Assembly (NCBI RefSeq): GCF_003115855.1
Contig: NZ_KZ819077.1
Location: forward strand, 170,796 to 234,795
Direction of reading: 5' to 3'
DNA: 64,000 nt
Source: Brenneria corticis
GTDB taxonomy: Bacteria > Pseudomonadota > Gammaproteobacteria > Enterobacterales > Enterobacteriaceae
Shown here: piece after piece, positions 16,771 through 26,144 of the stretch
How positions within the stretch are numbered: position 1 is the stretch's first letter
How the letters are laid out: the number at the start of each line of letters is the position of its first letter
Notes under the pieces: model-generated
Seen by the model: the letters and a program-made list of their open reading frames with translations, nothing else
Databases searched by the model: none
What the model was told of the DNA's origin: nothing
Position numbers and translations under genes: made by a program

Positions 16771-18396
16771 ATGACTATTACGCCCAAACGTATTCTCACT
16801 TATCTGCTGCTTCTGCTGGGATCGGCGCTCTGGGCGGCGGGATCGCAAGCCGCCCCTGCCAGGCAGGCGCTCAACTGGGTGATTGAGGCCGAACTGCCGA
16901 CCGCCGACTCCGTCAGGTCATACGATACCCTAAGCGTCTCGCAGATTGAGCTGTTCGGCGAAGGGCTGTACAAACTCGGCCAGGATAACGCCATTATCCC
17001 GGCGCTCGCCGTCGGAGAACCGCAAATCAGCGACGACGGCACCGTCTACACCATCCGGTTGAAAGACGGCCTGAAGTGGTCCAACGGCGACCCGCTCACC
17101 GCCAGGGATTTCGTCTTTGCCTGGCGGCGACTGCTCACGCCGGCCACCGCGGCCCAGAACGCCAGCACCTTCTACAACATCAAGAACGCCAAGGCGATCA
17201 ACAGCGGCGAAGCAGATCCCGCCACGCTGGGCATCGCGGCGCTTTCCGACACCGAACTGCAAGTCACGCTTGAGTACCCCAACCCCTATTTCCTCGCCGC
17301 GCTGGCCTCTTCCGCGAACCTTTTCCCGCAGAACGAAGCCTTCGTTACCGCCAAGGGCGCCGCCTACGGCACCAGCAGCGAGAACACGCTGAGCAACGGG
17401 CCGTTCGTGCTCACCGACTGGGACGGCCTCGGCCTGACGTGGCGCTATGTGAAAAATGACAACTACCATGACAAGACGGCGGTTAAACTGGATGAACTCA
17501 CCGTGCAGGTGGTGAAGGAAACCTCTACCGGCATCAATCTGTATGAATCAGGCGCCGTCGATGCGGCAAAAATCGACGGCGACTATATCCGCCACTACCG
17601 GCGCGATCCCGCTTACCTTTCGGTGCCGACGCTGCGCGCCTCCAATCTGGAGCTCGGCATCAGCTCCAGCCCGGTGCTGCAAAATGAGAATGTCCGCAAG
17701 GCGCTCTCCCTGGCCATCGACCGTAAAGAGTTGACCGGCAGCATCCTCGCCGACGGCTCCCTGCCGCTGACCAGCACCATTCCCCAGGGCATCGCCGCCA
17801 ATCCGACCAGCGGCGTCGATTTCGCCCAGGAGGCGGGCGACCTCGCCCCGACGGACAAGGCGCAGGCCAAGGCGCTGTGGCAAAAAGCGAAACAGGAACT
17901 CGGCAGGAACGCCATCACGCTCGAACTGATCACCAGCGACTTCGACGAGGCAAAACGTACCGGCGAGTATCTGCAAAGCCAGCTGTCCTCTACGCTCGAC
18001 GGGCTGACGATATCGCTGAGCAGCGTGCCCACCAAGGTTCGCTTCGACAAGATGATGTCCTACAAATTCGACCTGGCGCTCGGCGGCTGGACCGGCGAAT
18101 TCGATCCGGTGACCTACCTGAACCTCTTCTACTCCACCTATGAGCACAATCACAGCCGGTTCAAAGACGCCGCCTTCGACACGCTGATCGATAAAATCAA
18201 GACCACCGACGCCACCGACCCCGGCCAGCGCTGGGCGAGCCTGCAGCAGGCCAACAAGTTTGTGCTTGACCGGGCGCTCACCATCCCGCTCTATCAGGGG
18301 TCGAAGAACTATCTGATCAATCCTAAATTGAAAGGCGTCATCACCCGCAGCATGGGAACGCCGATCGATATCACCCGCGCCTATTTTGAAGATTAA
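16771..18396 (+). CDS. Periplasmic oligopeptide-binding protein (OppA family)
   Basis: SBP family 5 binding protein that captures peptides for the ABC importer encoded downstream. The start is ATG 16771 with GGAGG five bases upstream, giving 541 residues. The signal peptide (LTYLLLLLGSALWAAGSQAA) has no lipobox Cys. The family signature SNGDPLTARDFVFAWRRLLTP is seen near residue 110, and ALNWVIEAELPTADSVRSYD and LFGEGLYKLGQD match the OppA N-terminus. It heads an operon with an S9 peptidase, two permeases, two ATPases and a small membrane protein. Confidence 0.92.
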   Translation: MTITPKRILTYLLLLLGSALWAAGSQAAPARQALNWVIEAELPTADSVRSYDTLSVSQIELFGEGLYKLGQDNAIIPALAVGEPQISDDGTVYTIRLKDGLKWSNGDPLTARDFVFAWRRLLTPATAAQNASTFYNIKNAKAINSGEADPATLGIAALSDTELQVTLEYPNPYFLAALASSANLFPQNEAFVTAKGAAYGTSSENTLSNGPFVLTDWDGLGLTWRYVKNDNYHDKTAVKLDELTVQVVKETSTGINLYESGAVDAAKIDGDYIRHYRRDPAYLSVPTLRASNLELGISSSPVLQNENVRKALSLAIDRKELTGSILADGSLPLTSTIPQGIAANPTSGVDFAQEAGDLAPTDKAQAKALWQKAKQELGRNAITLELITSDFDEAKRTGEYLQSQLSSTLDGLTISLSSVPTKVRFDKMMSYKFDLALGGWTGEFDPVTYLNLFYSTYEHNHSRFKDAAFDTLIDKIKTTDATDPGQRWASLQQANKFVLDRALTIPLYQGSKNYLINPKLKGVITRSMGTPIDITRAYFED

Positions 18397-18481
18397 CCGC
18401 CCTAACGTGAATAGCGCCCGGGGCGCGGCCGGAAAAACGGCCGCGCCCTTATTGCAAGGCGCCGCAACAGGAAAGACCGCG

Positions 18482-20527
18482 ATGCCATCGTCCATATTGC
18501 CTGATTCCCTCCTTTCCTACCGCTTTCTGTCCCACCTGGCCGCCAACGCGTCGGGAACCGCCGCCGCGTTCGTCGTACGCCGTCCCGACCGGCGGCGCGA
18601 CGGATACGTCAGCGCTCTGCATCTCTTCGACGGAACGGCCGAACGGCGCGTACTAAGCCATCTCGCCTCTCCGCTCTACGCCTGGGAGGACGATACCCAC
18701 CTGCTGGCGCATCTTACCGCGCCGACGCGACGCGGCGGCGCAAGCGCCGTCACCGAACTCTATCGGGTGGACCTGTCCGGCGGCGGCCGGGAGCTCGCCG
18801 TTACTCTCCCGGTACCGCTCGAAGAGTTCAACGTACTGGCGGACGGGCAACTGCTGTGCTCCGCCCTGCTCGCGCCATCGGATCTCGACCAGCTCTTTAA
18901 CGGCGCGCCGCAAAAAAACGCGGTCGCAGAGAGGCCGTCCGCCAACGGGTACGCGCGTTTCGAGGGGATTCCGTTCTACGCCGACGGCAGGGGATTTCTG
19001 CATAACCGGACGCGCCGGCTGTTTCTTTTCAACCGCCGCCAAGGAACGGCCACGCCGATCTCCCCGCAGGATTTCATCGTCGAGGCCTATGCGGCGGACC
19101 GCGCCGGACGCGCCGTCTATTTCTGCGGGCAGCGGGACAGCGGCGTCAGAAAAATCAGCGACACACTGTGGCGCTACGATCTGAAGGACGGCGCGCTGGA
19201 ACGGCTTTACCACGGCAATCTTGATATCCGCCGCATTTATCCCCTCGGTGACGCAGCCATCATCGCCGCGACGGATCGCGCGGCATACGGCCACGGCCAA
19301 TCCGACGACTTCTTTCTCCTGCGCGGCGGGCAACTGCGCCCACTGGCGCAACCCGGCTTTATGACGCATAACACCGTCAGCTCCGACTGCCGCCTGACGT
19401 CGGGCGTCCCGCGCGAGGTGGAATATAACGGCAGGATCTATTTCCCCGCCGTGCGCGGCTATCAGTCTCATCTTTTTTCCCTCGGCGCGGACGGTAGCCT
19501 GGAAGATCACCTGACCTTTGCCGGCAGCATCGACGCCCTGGCCCGCCTCAACGACAGATGGGTCGCCATCGGCCTGCGCGATCTGCTGCGGCAGGAAATC
19601 TACGCGCTCGACGGGGTCGCCCCGGCGAATGCGAATGCGACGGCGAGGAGCGGCGGAGAAGCGCTTCCCCAGACGGTACGCCTGACCCATCTCAACGCCG
19701 GCGGCGTCCGCGGGGAACGGGCCGTTGTCCCCGCGCATCTTAATTTCGCCTGCGGTTCGCCGGACGGCGCGCGGCAAACCGTCGACGGCTGGGTTTTGCC
19801 CCCGGCGGACGGTGAGGCAGGAAAAAAATACCCGGCCATTTTGACCATCCACGGAGGCCCGCGCGCCGTTTACGGTGCGGTGTTTTCTCATGAGATGCAG
19901 TATTGGGCGCACCACGGCTACTACGTTCTCTATTGCAATCCGCGCGGTTCCGACGGCAAAGACGACGCGTTCGCCGATATCAGAGGCGGGTTCGGCGACG
20001 ACGACTACCAGGACATCCTGCGCTTCGTCGACCTGGCGCTGCAAGCCCATCCGGGTATCGACGCGGCGCGGATAGGCGTGACGGGGAGTTCGTACGGCGG
20101 ATTTATGACCAACTGGATCGTCTGCCATACCGACCGCTTCAGGGCCGCCGCCGCGCAAAACAGCATCTCCAACTGGGTGTCGCTGGCCGGCACCTCGGAT
20201 ATCGGCTATCACTTTATTCCCGACCAGACGGGCGCGCGGCCGCTGTTGCCCAACGTGGAAAAGGCCTGGGCGCAGTCGCCGCTCAGGTATGCCGGGAACA
20301 TTCGCACGCCGCTGCTCTTTCTCCACTCGGAGCACGACTATCGCTGTCCGCCCGAGCAGGCCTATCAGCTTTTCACCGCCCTGAAGCTCGGCGGGCAGGA
20401 AACCCGTTTCATCCTGTTCAACAACGAGAGCCACGAGCTGTCGCGCAACGGACGGCCCAAAAATCGGATTGCGCGCCTGCGGACGCTGACCGAATGGTTC
20501 GACGCTCACCTGAAGGAAAGCGCCTGA
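18482..20527 (+). CDS. Prolyl-oligopeptidase-family serine peptidase (S9)
   Basis: A seven-bladed beta-propeller-like N-terminal half is followed by an alpha/beta-hydrolase domain. The catalytic serine is in GSSYGG (about residue 541), the aspartate in HSEHDYRCPPEQ and the histidine in NNESHELS. LTIHGGPRAVYGAVFSHEMQ supplies the oxyanion-hole HGGP. The ATG at 18482 follows AGGAAAG and gives 681 residues; no signal peptide is visible, so it should be cytoplasmic. Lying between the binding protein and permease genes, and overlapping the permease start, it probably breaks down the imported peptides, and so narrows the likely cargo to short peptides with N-blocked or Pro-type bonds. Confidence 0.9.
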   Translation: MPSSILPDSLLSYRFLSHLAANASGTAAAFVVRRPDRRRDGYVSALHLFDGTAERRVLSHLASPLYAWEDDTHLLAHLTAPTRRGGASAVTELYRVDLSGGGRELAVTLPVPLEEFNVLADGQLLCSALLAPSDLDQLFNGAPQKNAVAERPSANGYARFEGIPFYADGRGFLHNRTRRLFLFNRRQGTATPISPQDFIVEAYAADRAGRAVYFCGQRDSGVRKISDTLWRYDLKDGALERLYHGNLDIRRIYPLGDAAIIAATDRAAYGHGQSDDFFLLRGGQLRPLAQPGFMTHNTVSSDCRLTSGVPREVEYNGRIYFPAVRGYQSHLFSLGADGSLEDHLTFAGSIDALARLNDRWVAIGLRDLLRQEIYALDGVAPANANATARSGGEALPQTVRLTHLNAGGVRGERAVVPAHLNFACGSPDGARQTVDGWVLPPADGEAGKKYPAILTIHGGPRAVYGAVFSHEMQYWAHHGYYVLYCNPRGSDGKDDAFADIRGGFGDDDYQDILRFVDLALQAHPGIDAARIGVTGSSYGGFMTNWIVCHTDRFRAAAAQNSISNWVSLAGTSDIGYHFIPDQTGARPLLPNVEKAWAQSPLRYAGNIRTPLLFLHSEHDYRCPPEQAYQLFTALKLGGQETRFILFNNESHELSRNGRPKNRIARLRTLTEWFDAHLKESA

Positions 20528-21471
20528 TGAATAATATTTTCCGCTTCCTCGCCAGACGGCTGATTTATATGGTAGTGACGCTGTTGATGATCTCTTCCCT
20601 GACGTTCCTGCTGATGAACCTGCTGCCGGGTTCCCCGTACAACAACGAGGAAAAACTCACCGCCGGCCAGCGGGTGCTGATGAATGAGAAATACGGTCTG
20701 GACAAGCCGCTGGCGCAGCGCTATGCCATCTATATGAGCGGCGTGGTACAGGGCGACTTCGGCATCTCGCTGCAATTCGGCGACCAGCCGGTGAGCAAAC
20801 TGCTGCACAACCGCATCGGCCCCTCGGTGCAGCTGGGGCTACAGGCGATGCTGCTCGGCTCGACGCTCGGCATCCTGCTCGGCACCCTCGCCGCCATGTT
20901 CCACAACAGCTGGCTGGATACCCTGGCCTCATCCCTGGCCATCGTCGGCCGCTCGGTGCCGAACTTTATTTTTGCCGTGCTGCTGCAACTGATATTCGCC
21001 ATCCACCTCAAGTGGCTGCCGATCGGGCTGTGGCGCGACGGCTTTCTGTCGACCATTCTGCCGACGCTGGCGCTGTCTATCGCCCCGATGGCCGATGCGG
21101 CGCGCTTCGTGCGCACCGAGATGATCGACGCGCTGCACAGCGACTACGTCGAACTGGCGCGCGCCAAAGGGCTGAGCGAATGGCGGATCGCCACCCGCCA
21201 CGGGCTGCGCAACGCGCTTATCCCGCTGATCGCCATACTCGGCCCCATGGTCGTCGGCCTGATGACCGGCTCGCTGGTGATTGAAAACATTTTCGCGGTG
21301 CCGGGCATCGGCGAGCAGTTCATCAAGTCAATCCTGACCAACGACTATGCCACCATCATGGCGCTGACGATCCTCTACTCCACGATGCTGGTGGTGGTCA
21401 TTCTGGTTACGGATATTCTGTACAGTCTTATCGACCCGCGCATCAGGGTAAGCGGAGGCGGCCGGACATGA
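20527..21471 (+). CDS. Oligopeptide ABC transporter permease (OppB type)
   Basis: The 314-residue inner-membrane permease starts at the ATG overlapping the peptidase stop. Six transmembrane helices are expected. The N-terminal MNNIFRFLARRLIYMVVTLL and NLLPGSPY are characteristic of OppB/DppB. The EAA loop that contacts the ATPase is EMIDALHSDYVELARAKGLSEWRIATRHGLRNALIPLI, near residue 200. It forms the channel with the OppC-type partner, whose start codon overlaps its stop. Confidence 0.93.
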   Translation: MNNIFRFLARRLIYMVVTLLMISSLTFLLMNLLPGSPYNNEEKLTAGQRVLMNEKYGLDKPLAQRYAIYMSGVVQGDFGISLQFGDQPVSKLLHNRIGPSVQLGLQAMLLGSTLGILLGTLAAMFHNSWLDTLASSLAIVGRSVPNFIFAVLLQLIFAIHLKWLPIGLWRDGFLSTILPTLALSIAPMADAARFVRTEMIDALHSDYVELARAKGLSEWRIATRHGLRNALIPLIAILGPMVVGLMTGSLVIENIFAVPGIGEQFIKSILTNDYATIMALTILYSTMLVVVILVTDILYSLIDPRIRVSGGGRT

Positions 21472-22514
21472 CGGAGAAACGCACGCCGCAACAAGCCATC
21501 GACAGCGCAAATATCCCGGCTGAGTACTTCCGCCCTTACGCGCCGGCCGCCGGAGAGGGCGCGGCGGATGCCGACGCTCCCGCCGCCCCGGCGCGTGACG
21601 AATGGCAACGTTTTGCGCGCAACAAGGGAGCGGTAATTTCGCTTTTCATACTTATATTCATCATGCTGACCTCGGCGGCGTCGATCTGGTACTCGCCCCA
21701 TGACCCGAACGCGCAGAATATCCCCCATGCCTTCCTGCCGCCCAAGATACCGTGGGTGGAAATCAACGGCTTCAACGGATTGGCCCGCGAGGGCGACGTC
21801 TGGGTGGACCGCTACGCCGAGGCGCCGGTGGCGGACGGCGTTTACTACCTGCTCGGCACCGATAATTTCGGGCGCGATCTGCTGTCGCGCATCCTGTTCG
21901 GCACGCGCATCTCGGTGCTGATCGCCTGCGTGGCGGCGCTGCTCGACCTGACCGTCGGCGTCGCCTACGGCCTGATATCCGGATGGAAAGGCGGCGCGAC
22001 GGACACCGCCATGCAGCGGATACTGGAAATCGTCTCCGGCGTGCCCACCCTGGTGGTGGTGATCCTCGCCCTGCTGATCTTTCCGCCCGGCGCGCCGGCC
22101 ATTATCGTCGCCATCGCCTTGACCAGTTGGATAAGTATGGCGCGCGTGGTGCGCGCGCAGACGCTGAAAATCAAGGAGCAGGAGTTTGTGCTGGCGTCGC
22201 GCGCCCTCGGCACGTCGGCGCTGAAGATCATGCTGCGCCACATTCTGCCGAACCTGAGCGGCATCATCATTATTCAGACCATGTTCACCATTCCGACGGC
22301 GATCTTTTTCGAGGCGTTTCTCAGCTTTATCGGCATCGGCATGCGGGCGCCGAACGCCTCGATCGGCACGCTGCTCAACGAAGGGTACAAGGTCTTCCGG
22401 TTCTATCCCCACCTGATGTGGTATCCGGCGCTGATCATCTGTCTGCTGATGATCGGTTTTAATCTGCTTGCCGACGGCCTGCGGGACGCGTTCGATCCGA
22501 AAATGAAAATATAG
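21468..22514 (+). CDS. Oligopeptide ABC transporter permease (OppC type)
   Basis: The 348-residue partner permease has a hydrophilic N-terminus, a first helix (VISLFILIFIMLTSAASIWY) and the periplasmic segment HDPNAQNIPHAFLPPKIPW. GTDNFGRDLLSRILFGTRIS is a strong OppC/DppC signature. The EAA loop QEFVLASRALGTSALKIMLRHILPNL follows near residue 240. The four-base overlap with the OppB gene indicates coupling. Confidence 0.93.
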   Translation: MTEKRTPQQAIDSANIPAEYFRPYAPAAGEGAADADAPAAPARDEWQRFARNKGAVISLFILIFIMLTSAASIWYSPHDPNAQNIPHAFLPPKIPWVEINGFNGLAREGDVWVDRYAEAPVADGVYYLLGTDNFGRDLLSRILFGTRISVLIACVAALLDLTVGVAYGLISGWKGGATDTAMQRILEIVSGVPTLVVVILALLIFPPGAPAIIVAIALTSWISMARVVRAQTLKIKEQEFVLASRALGTSALKIMLRHILPNLSGIIIIQTMFTIPTAIFFEAFLSFIGIGMRAPNASIGTLLNEGYKVFRFYPHLMWYPALIICLLMIGFNLLADGLRDAFDPKMKI

Positions 22515-22528
22515 CGGGAAAAATCAGT

Positions 22529-23599
22529 ATGAGCACCGACCCCATTCTTTCAATAAGCGATCTTCACGTGGTTTTCGACACCTTCAACGGCCAGGTTCAG
22601 GCGGTGCGGGGCGTCTCGTTCGATCTGCGGCGCGGGGAAACCCTCGCCATCGTCGGCGAGTCCGGCTCGGGCAAGTCGGTAACCTGCCGTTCGGTGATCC
22701 GCCTGCTCGGCAACAACGCCCGCATCACCCGCGGCGCCATCACCTTCGCCGGGCGCGACCTCACCCGCCTGAGCGCCAGAGAGCTGCGCGCGATCCGCGG
22801 CAACGATATCGCCATGATTTTTCAGGACCCGATGACGTCGCTGAACCCGACGATGACCATCAGACGCCAGATCGTCGAGGCGGTCACCCAGCATCGCCGG
22901 GTCAGCGCCCGGGAGGCGCGCGAGCGGGCCATCGGCCTGCTCGAACGGGTCGGCATCCCGGACGGCGGCAAGCGCTTCGGACACTATCCGCATCAGTTTT
23001 CCGGCGGGCAACGGCAGCGCATCGTTATCGCCATCGCTCTCGCCTGCCGGCCGAAAATAGTGATCGCCGACGAGCCGACCACCGCCCTCGACGTCACCAT
23101 TCAGGCGCAGATCCTCGACCTGCTGCGGGACATCCAGCAGCGGTCGGACACCTCGATTATCTTTATTACCCACGACCTGGGCGTGGTGGCGAAGGTCGCC
23201 GACCGCATCGCGGTGATGTACGCCGGCAGGATTGTCGAGATCGGCACCGCGCTGGAGATATTCTACGATCCCCGCCACCCGTACACCTGGGGACTGTTGC
23301 AGTCGATTCCCGACCGGCACGCCCCCGACGCCGGGCTCTACGCGATCCCCGGCTCGCCGCCCGACCTGACCGATCCGCCGCCGGGAGACAGCTTTCTGCC
23401 GCGCAACGCCTATGGGCTGGAGATCGACAGGCATCTGGCGCCGCCGCTGTTTCAGCTGTCGCCGACCCACTTCGCCGCCACCTGGCTGCTGGACCCGCGC
23501 GCGCCGCGGGTAGAACCGCCGCCGGCGATACAAAAGCGCCGCGCCATCTTCGAGCAGCTGCGCGCGCAGGGCGCAACGCCCGGGGAGAAGCGGCAATGA
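22529..23599 (+). CDS. Oligopeptide ABC transporter ATP-binding protein (OppD type)
   Basis: The 356-residue cytoplasmic ATPase has Walker A GESGSGKSV near residue 45, the Q-loop region MIFQDPMTSLNPTM, the signature FSGGQRQR, Walker B IVIADEPTTALDVT and the switch histidine in FITHDLGVVAKVADR. The C-terminal oligopeptide/dipeptide extension (HPYTWGLLQSIP) is present, including the loop that in many members carries iron-sulfur cysteines; here that loop lacks the usual Cys cluster. It pairs with the next gene to energise peptide import. Confidence 0.94.
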   Translation: MSTDPILSISDLHVVFDTFNGQVQAVRGVSFDLRRGETLAIVGESGSGKSVTCRSVIRLLGNNARITRGAITFAGRDLTRLSARELRAIRGNDIAMIFQDPMTSLNPTMTIRRQIVEAVTQHRRVSAREARERAIGLLERVGIPDGGKRFGHYPHQFSGGQRQRIVIAIALACRPKIVIADEPTTALDVTIQAQILDLLRDIQQRSDTSIIFITHDLGVVAKVADRIAVMYAGRIVEIGTALEIFYDPRHPYTWGLLQSIPDRHAPDAGLYAIPGSPPDLTDPPPGDSFLPRNAYGLEIDRHLAPPLFQLSPTHFAATWLLDPRAPRVEPPPAIQKRRAIFEQLRAQGATPGEKRQ

Positions 23600-24546
23600 G
23601 CGCCCGTCACGCGGAAAAACCGCTTCTCGCCATCCAGGATCTGCGCCGCTATTTTAACGCCGGGAGCGGCAACGAATCGCGGGCGGTGGACGGCGTCTCC
23701 TTCGACATCCATCGCGGCGAGACTTTCAGCCTGGTCGGCGAGTCCGGCTGCGGCAAAACCACCACCGGCAGAACCATTATCCGCCTCTATGACCCCACCG
23801 GCGGCAGGATCGTTTTCGACGGCGCCGATATCGCCACGCTCAGCACGCGCCGGCAGTGGCTCGGCTTCCGCAAGCAGGTGCAGATGATTTTCCAGGATCC
23901 CTACGCCTCGCTCGACCCGAAGACCAAGGTGGCGGACATCATCGGCGAGGGCATCGACGTGCACCGCCTCGCCGCGTCGCGGACGCAGAGGATGGCAAAG
24001 GTGCGCGAACTGCTCGCCGTCGTCGGACTCAACCCAGAGCATGCCCAGCGTTATCCCCACGAGTTCTCCGGCGGACAGCGCCAGCGCATCGGCATCGCCA
24101 GGGCGCTGGCCGTCGAGCCGCGGCTGCTTATCTGCGACGAACCGATATCCGCGCTGGATGTCTCCATTCAGGCCCAGATCGTCAACCTGCTGAAACGGCT
24201 TCAGCGCGAACGCAGCCTCACCTATCTGTTTATTGCCCACGATCTGTCGATGGTGCGTCATATCAGCGATCGGGTCGCCGTGATGTACGCGGGGAAAATC
24301 GTCGAGATGGGCGCCACGGAGGAGATCTACCGTTATCCGGTGCACCCGTACACGCGCAGCCTGCTCTCCGCCGCGCCGATAGCCGATCCCCTGACGGAGC
24401 GCACGCGCAGGCGGCTGGTCTATCAACGCCAGCCGCAAGATACCGATGGCGTAATCCGCCAGCTCGGCGACGACCACTTTATCCTCACCCCGGAAGACCG
24501 CTACGCGGAATATCAGGCGGCGCTTGGCAGGATGAAGAATGTCTAG
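23596..24546 (+). CDS. Oligopeptide ABC transporter ATP-binding protein (OppF type)
   Basis: The 316-residue ATPase has Walker A GESGCGKTT, Q-loop MIFQDPYASLDPKT, signature FSGGQRQRIGIARAL, Walker B LLICDEPISALDVS and H-loop IAHDLSMVRHISDR, ending with the dipeptide-transporter tail HPYTRSLLSAAP. It starts within the last four bases of the OppD gene. The set OppA-B-C-D-F is therefore complete. The whole operon is noticeably GC-rich with many C-ending codons, which hints at a different origin from the neighbouring respiratory genes. Confidence 0.94.
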   Translation: MSARHAEKPLLAIQDLRRYFNAGSGNESRAVDGVSFDIHRGETFSLVGESGCGKTTTGRTIIRLYDPTGGRIVFDGADIATLSTRRQWLGFRKQVQMIFQDPYASLDPKTKVADIIGEGIDVHRLAASRTQRMAKVRELLAVVGLNPEHAQRYPHEFSGGQRQRIGIARALAVEPRLLICDEPISALDVSIQAQIVNLLKRLQRERSLTYLFIAHDLSMVRHISDRVAVMYAGKIVEMGATEEIYRYPVHPYTRSLLSAAPIADPLTERTRRRLVYQRQPQDTDGVIRQLGDDHFILTPEDRYAEYQAALGRMKNV

Positions 24547-24859
24547 GCGCAGCGTACTTTACGGCGCCGTCGGCTGTCTGCTGCTCGCCGCGCTGGTGCT
24601 GCCGGACGGCCCCTTCAGCCGGGAAAGCGTCTCCGACGCGATTTTCCTGATCGGACTCGTGCTGGCGACGGGCTGCGCCGGCGTCTGGCTGCTGGCGCAG
24701 CCGGATATCAGGGTCATCCTGCGCAGGCTGCGCGCGGTGCTGTTCCGGCGACCTGAAAAGGACGAACCGCCGCCGCGTCCTCAATCGCCGCGGTGGTTGA
24801 AAGAGGCGCTGGTCCTTGCCGCCTCGCTGCTGGCCGCCAGCGTACTGCTGCTTGTCTGA
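24539..24859 (+). CDS. Small membrane protein at the end of the peptide operon
   Basis: The 106-residue protein of unknown function starts inside the OppF gene (8-base overlap), so it belongs to the operon. Three hydrophobic segments are visible: YGAVGCLLLAALVL, AIFLIGLVLATGCAGVWLLA and LVLAASLLAASVLLLV. A basic, Pro-rich cytoplasmic loop (RLRAVLFRRPEKDEPPPRP) lies between the second and third. I do not recognise the family. Small membrane proteins of comparable size (DUF3899-like) occur beside peptide transporters in other bacteria, but I cannot confirm that relation. Confidence 0.7.
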   Translation: MSRRSVLYGAVGCLLLAALVLPDGPFSRESVSDAIFLIGLVLATGCAGVWLLAQPDIRVILRRLRAVLFRRPEKDEPPPRPQSPRWLKEALVLAASLLAASVLLLV

Positions 24860-24918
24860 GCGCGGTGCATCGGCTGCATCCAGGCATCTGACTTTTGCCC
24901 TATCCGGCGTGGGGTAAA

Positions 24919-24944
24919 CGCCGCCGGCACGTTAGCCGGCGGCG
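24919..24944. terminator. Hairpin between convergent genes
   Basis: CGCCGCCGGC (24919-24928) and GCCGGCGGCG (24935-24944) form a perfect 10-bp stem with a six-base loop. It lies downstream of the peptide operon and overlaps the stop codon of the convergent FAD oxidoreductase gene. There is no T-run on either side, so termination is only a suggestion. Confidence 0.4.
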
Positions 24945-26071
24945 AAACGGTCAATGGCGAAAGGCGCGATAGGCCATGGGGTCCGGCCGTGTTCGATCAG
25001 GTCGGCCACAATGCAGCCGACGATGGGACTCAATTCAAAGCCGTGACCGGAGAAACCGAAGGCATGGACGATGCCGGCGCCTTCCCCGCCCGTCCCGATG
25101 ACGGGGAGCTGATCCGGCGTCACCGCTTCCACGCCGGCCCAGCAACGCACTATCGCCGCATCGCGCAGGAAGGGAAACAGTTCCAGCACGGTGCGGGCGC
25201 TGCGCTTCATGGCGGATGTCTCTACGGTGGCGCGCCGCGCGACGGTATCCGCCCTGCCGCGCAGGCCGCCGCCGATCACCACCGTACCATTGTCGAACTG
25301 CTTGAATGACAACGGCCGCCCCATGGCGCCGAGCACCGGCCGGATAAAGGGCGGCACGCGCTGGGTGACCATCAGCATCAGACCCTCGGCGCTCAGCGAC
25401 ACGGGATCGCCCGTCTGGCGGGCAATCTCGTCGGCCCATCCCCCGGCGGCGTTCACCAGGCTGGGAGCCTGATAATAGCCGCCGCGCGTATATATCCGCC
25501 AGACGCCGCCCATACGCTCGATGCGCGTGGCCAAGGTGGCTTCGTGGATATGCGCGCCGGCCGCCTGCGCCGCCCGGCGGAAAGCGGTAACGACCTTATA
25601 CGGCACGGCATAGCCGTCGCCCGCGCTCCAGATGCCGCCCGCGACGTGCGGCGCAAGACGCGGGACAAGTTCGCGCGCTTCCTCGCGCCCGACCCAGCGT
25701 TCGTGGGTAAAACCCAGTGCGTTCAACCGCGCGATGCGGGCCAGCGCCGCGGACGACTCGGCCTCGTTTTCAGCGATCTTGATCTGACCGCTGGCCACGA
25801 AACCGCACTCCGCGCCGATAAACTCCGGCAGGTGATGCCAGAACCGATCGCGCGCCGCCAGCGCCAGCGGTATTTCCTCCGCGTGGCGTCCCAGCGTACG
25901 CACGCCGCCGGCATTAACCCCGGAAGCATGGCGGCCGCAGTAGTCGGCCTCAAGCACCCGTACCCGATAACCGCGGCGCGCCAGCTGTAAGGCGCTGGAC
26001 AACCCTTGCAGCCCGCCGCCCACAATCAGCACGTCGCTGGCGCCCAGCGCCTGGGCGCTTACTTCCGTCAT
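24932..26071 (-). CDS. FAD-dependent oxidoreductase, DAO family
   Basis: The 379-residue flavoenzyme of the D-amino-acid / sarcosine / glycine oxidase group has an N-terminal dinucleotide-binding motif DVLIVGGGLQGLSSALQLARRGYRVRVLEADY. RHASGVNAGGVRTLGRH follows, then the C-terminal FAD contact GAGIVHAFGFSGHGFELSP. It would oxidise an amine or amino acid to an imine, probably cytoplasmic as no export signal is seen. The orphan ABC binding protein gene lies just upstream on the same strand (73-bp gap), so the pair may take up and oxidise the same small amine. Substrate unknown. RBS AGGAAG precedes the ATG. Confidence 0.88.
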   Translation of the reverse strand: MTEVSAQALGASDVLIVGGGLQGLSSALQLARRGYRVRVLEADYCGRHASGVNAGGVRTLGRHAEEIPLALAARDRFWHHLPEFIGAECGFVASGQIKIAENEAESSAALARIARLNALGFTHERWVGREEARELVPRLAPHVAGGIWSAGDGYAVPYKVVTAFRRAAQAAGAHIHEATLATRIERMGGVWRIYTRGGYYQAPSLVNAAGGWADEIARQTGDPVSLSAEGLMLMVTQRVPPFIRPVLGAMGRPLSFKQFDNGTVVIGGGLRGRADTVARRATVETSAMKRSARTVLELFPFLRDAAIVRCWAGVEAVTPDQLPVIGTGGEGAGIVHAFGFSGHGFELSPIVGCIVADLIEHGRTPWPIAPFAIDRFAAG

Positions 26072-26144
26072 AGCAATCTTCCTGAACCGGTTAAATCAGC
26101 TTAAGCGGGGAGCGAAAACGGCGCGCCCGGCCGCCTCCCAAGGT

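Noticed and set aside
18653..20509. Minus-strand open frame of 618 codons opposite the S9 peptidase
   Set aside because: The plus strand has an intact catalytic triad and family motifs; the antisense frame has none.
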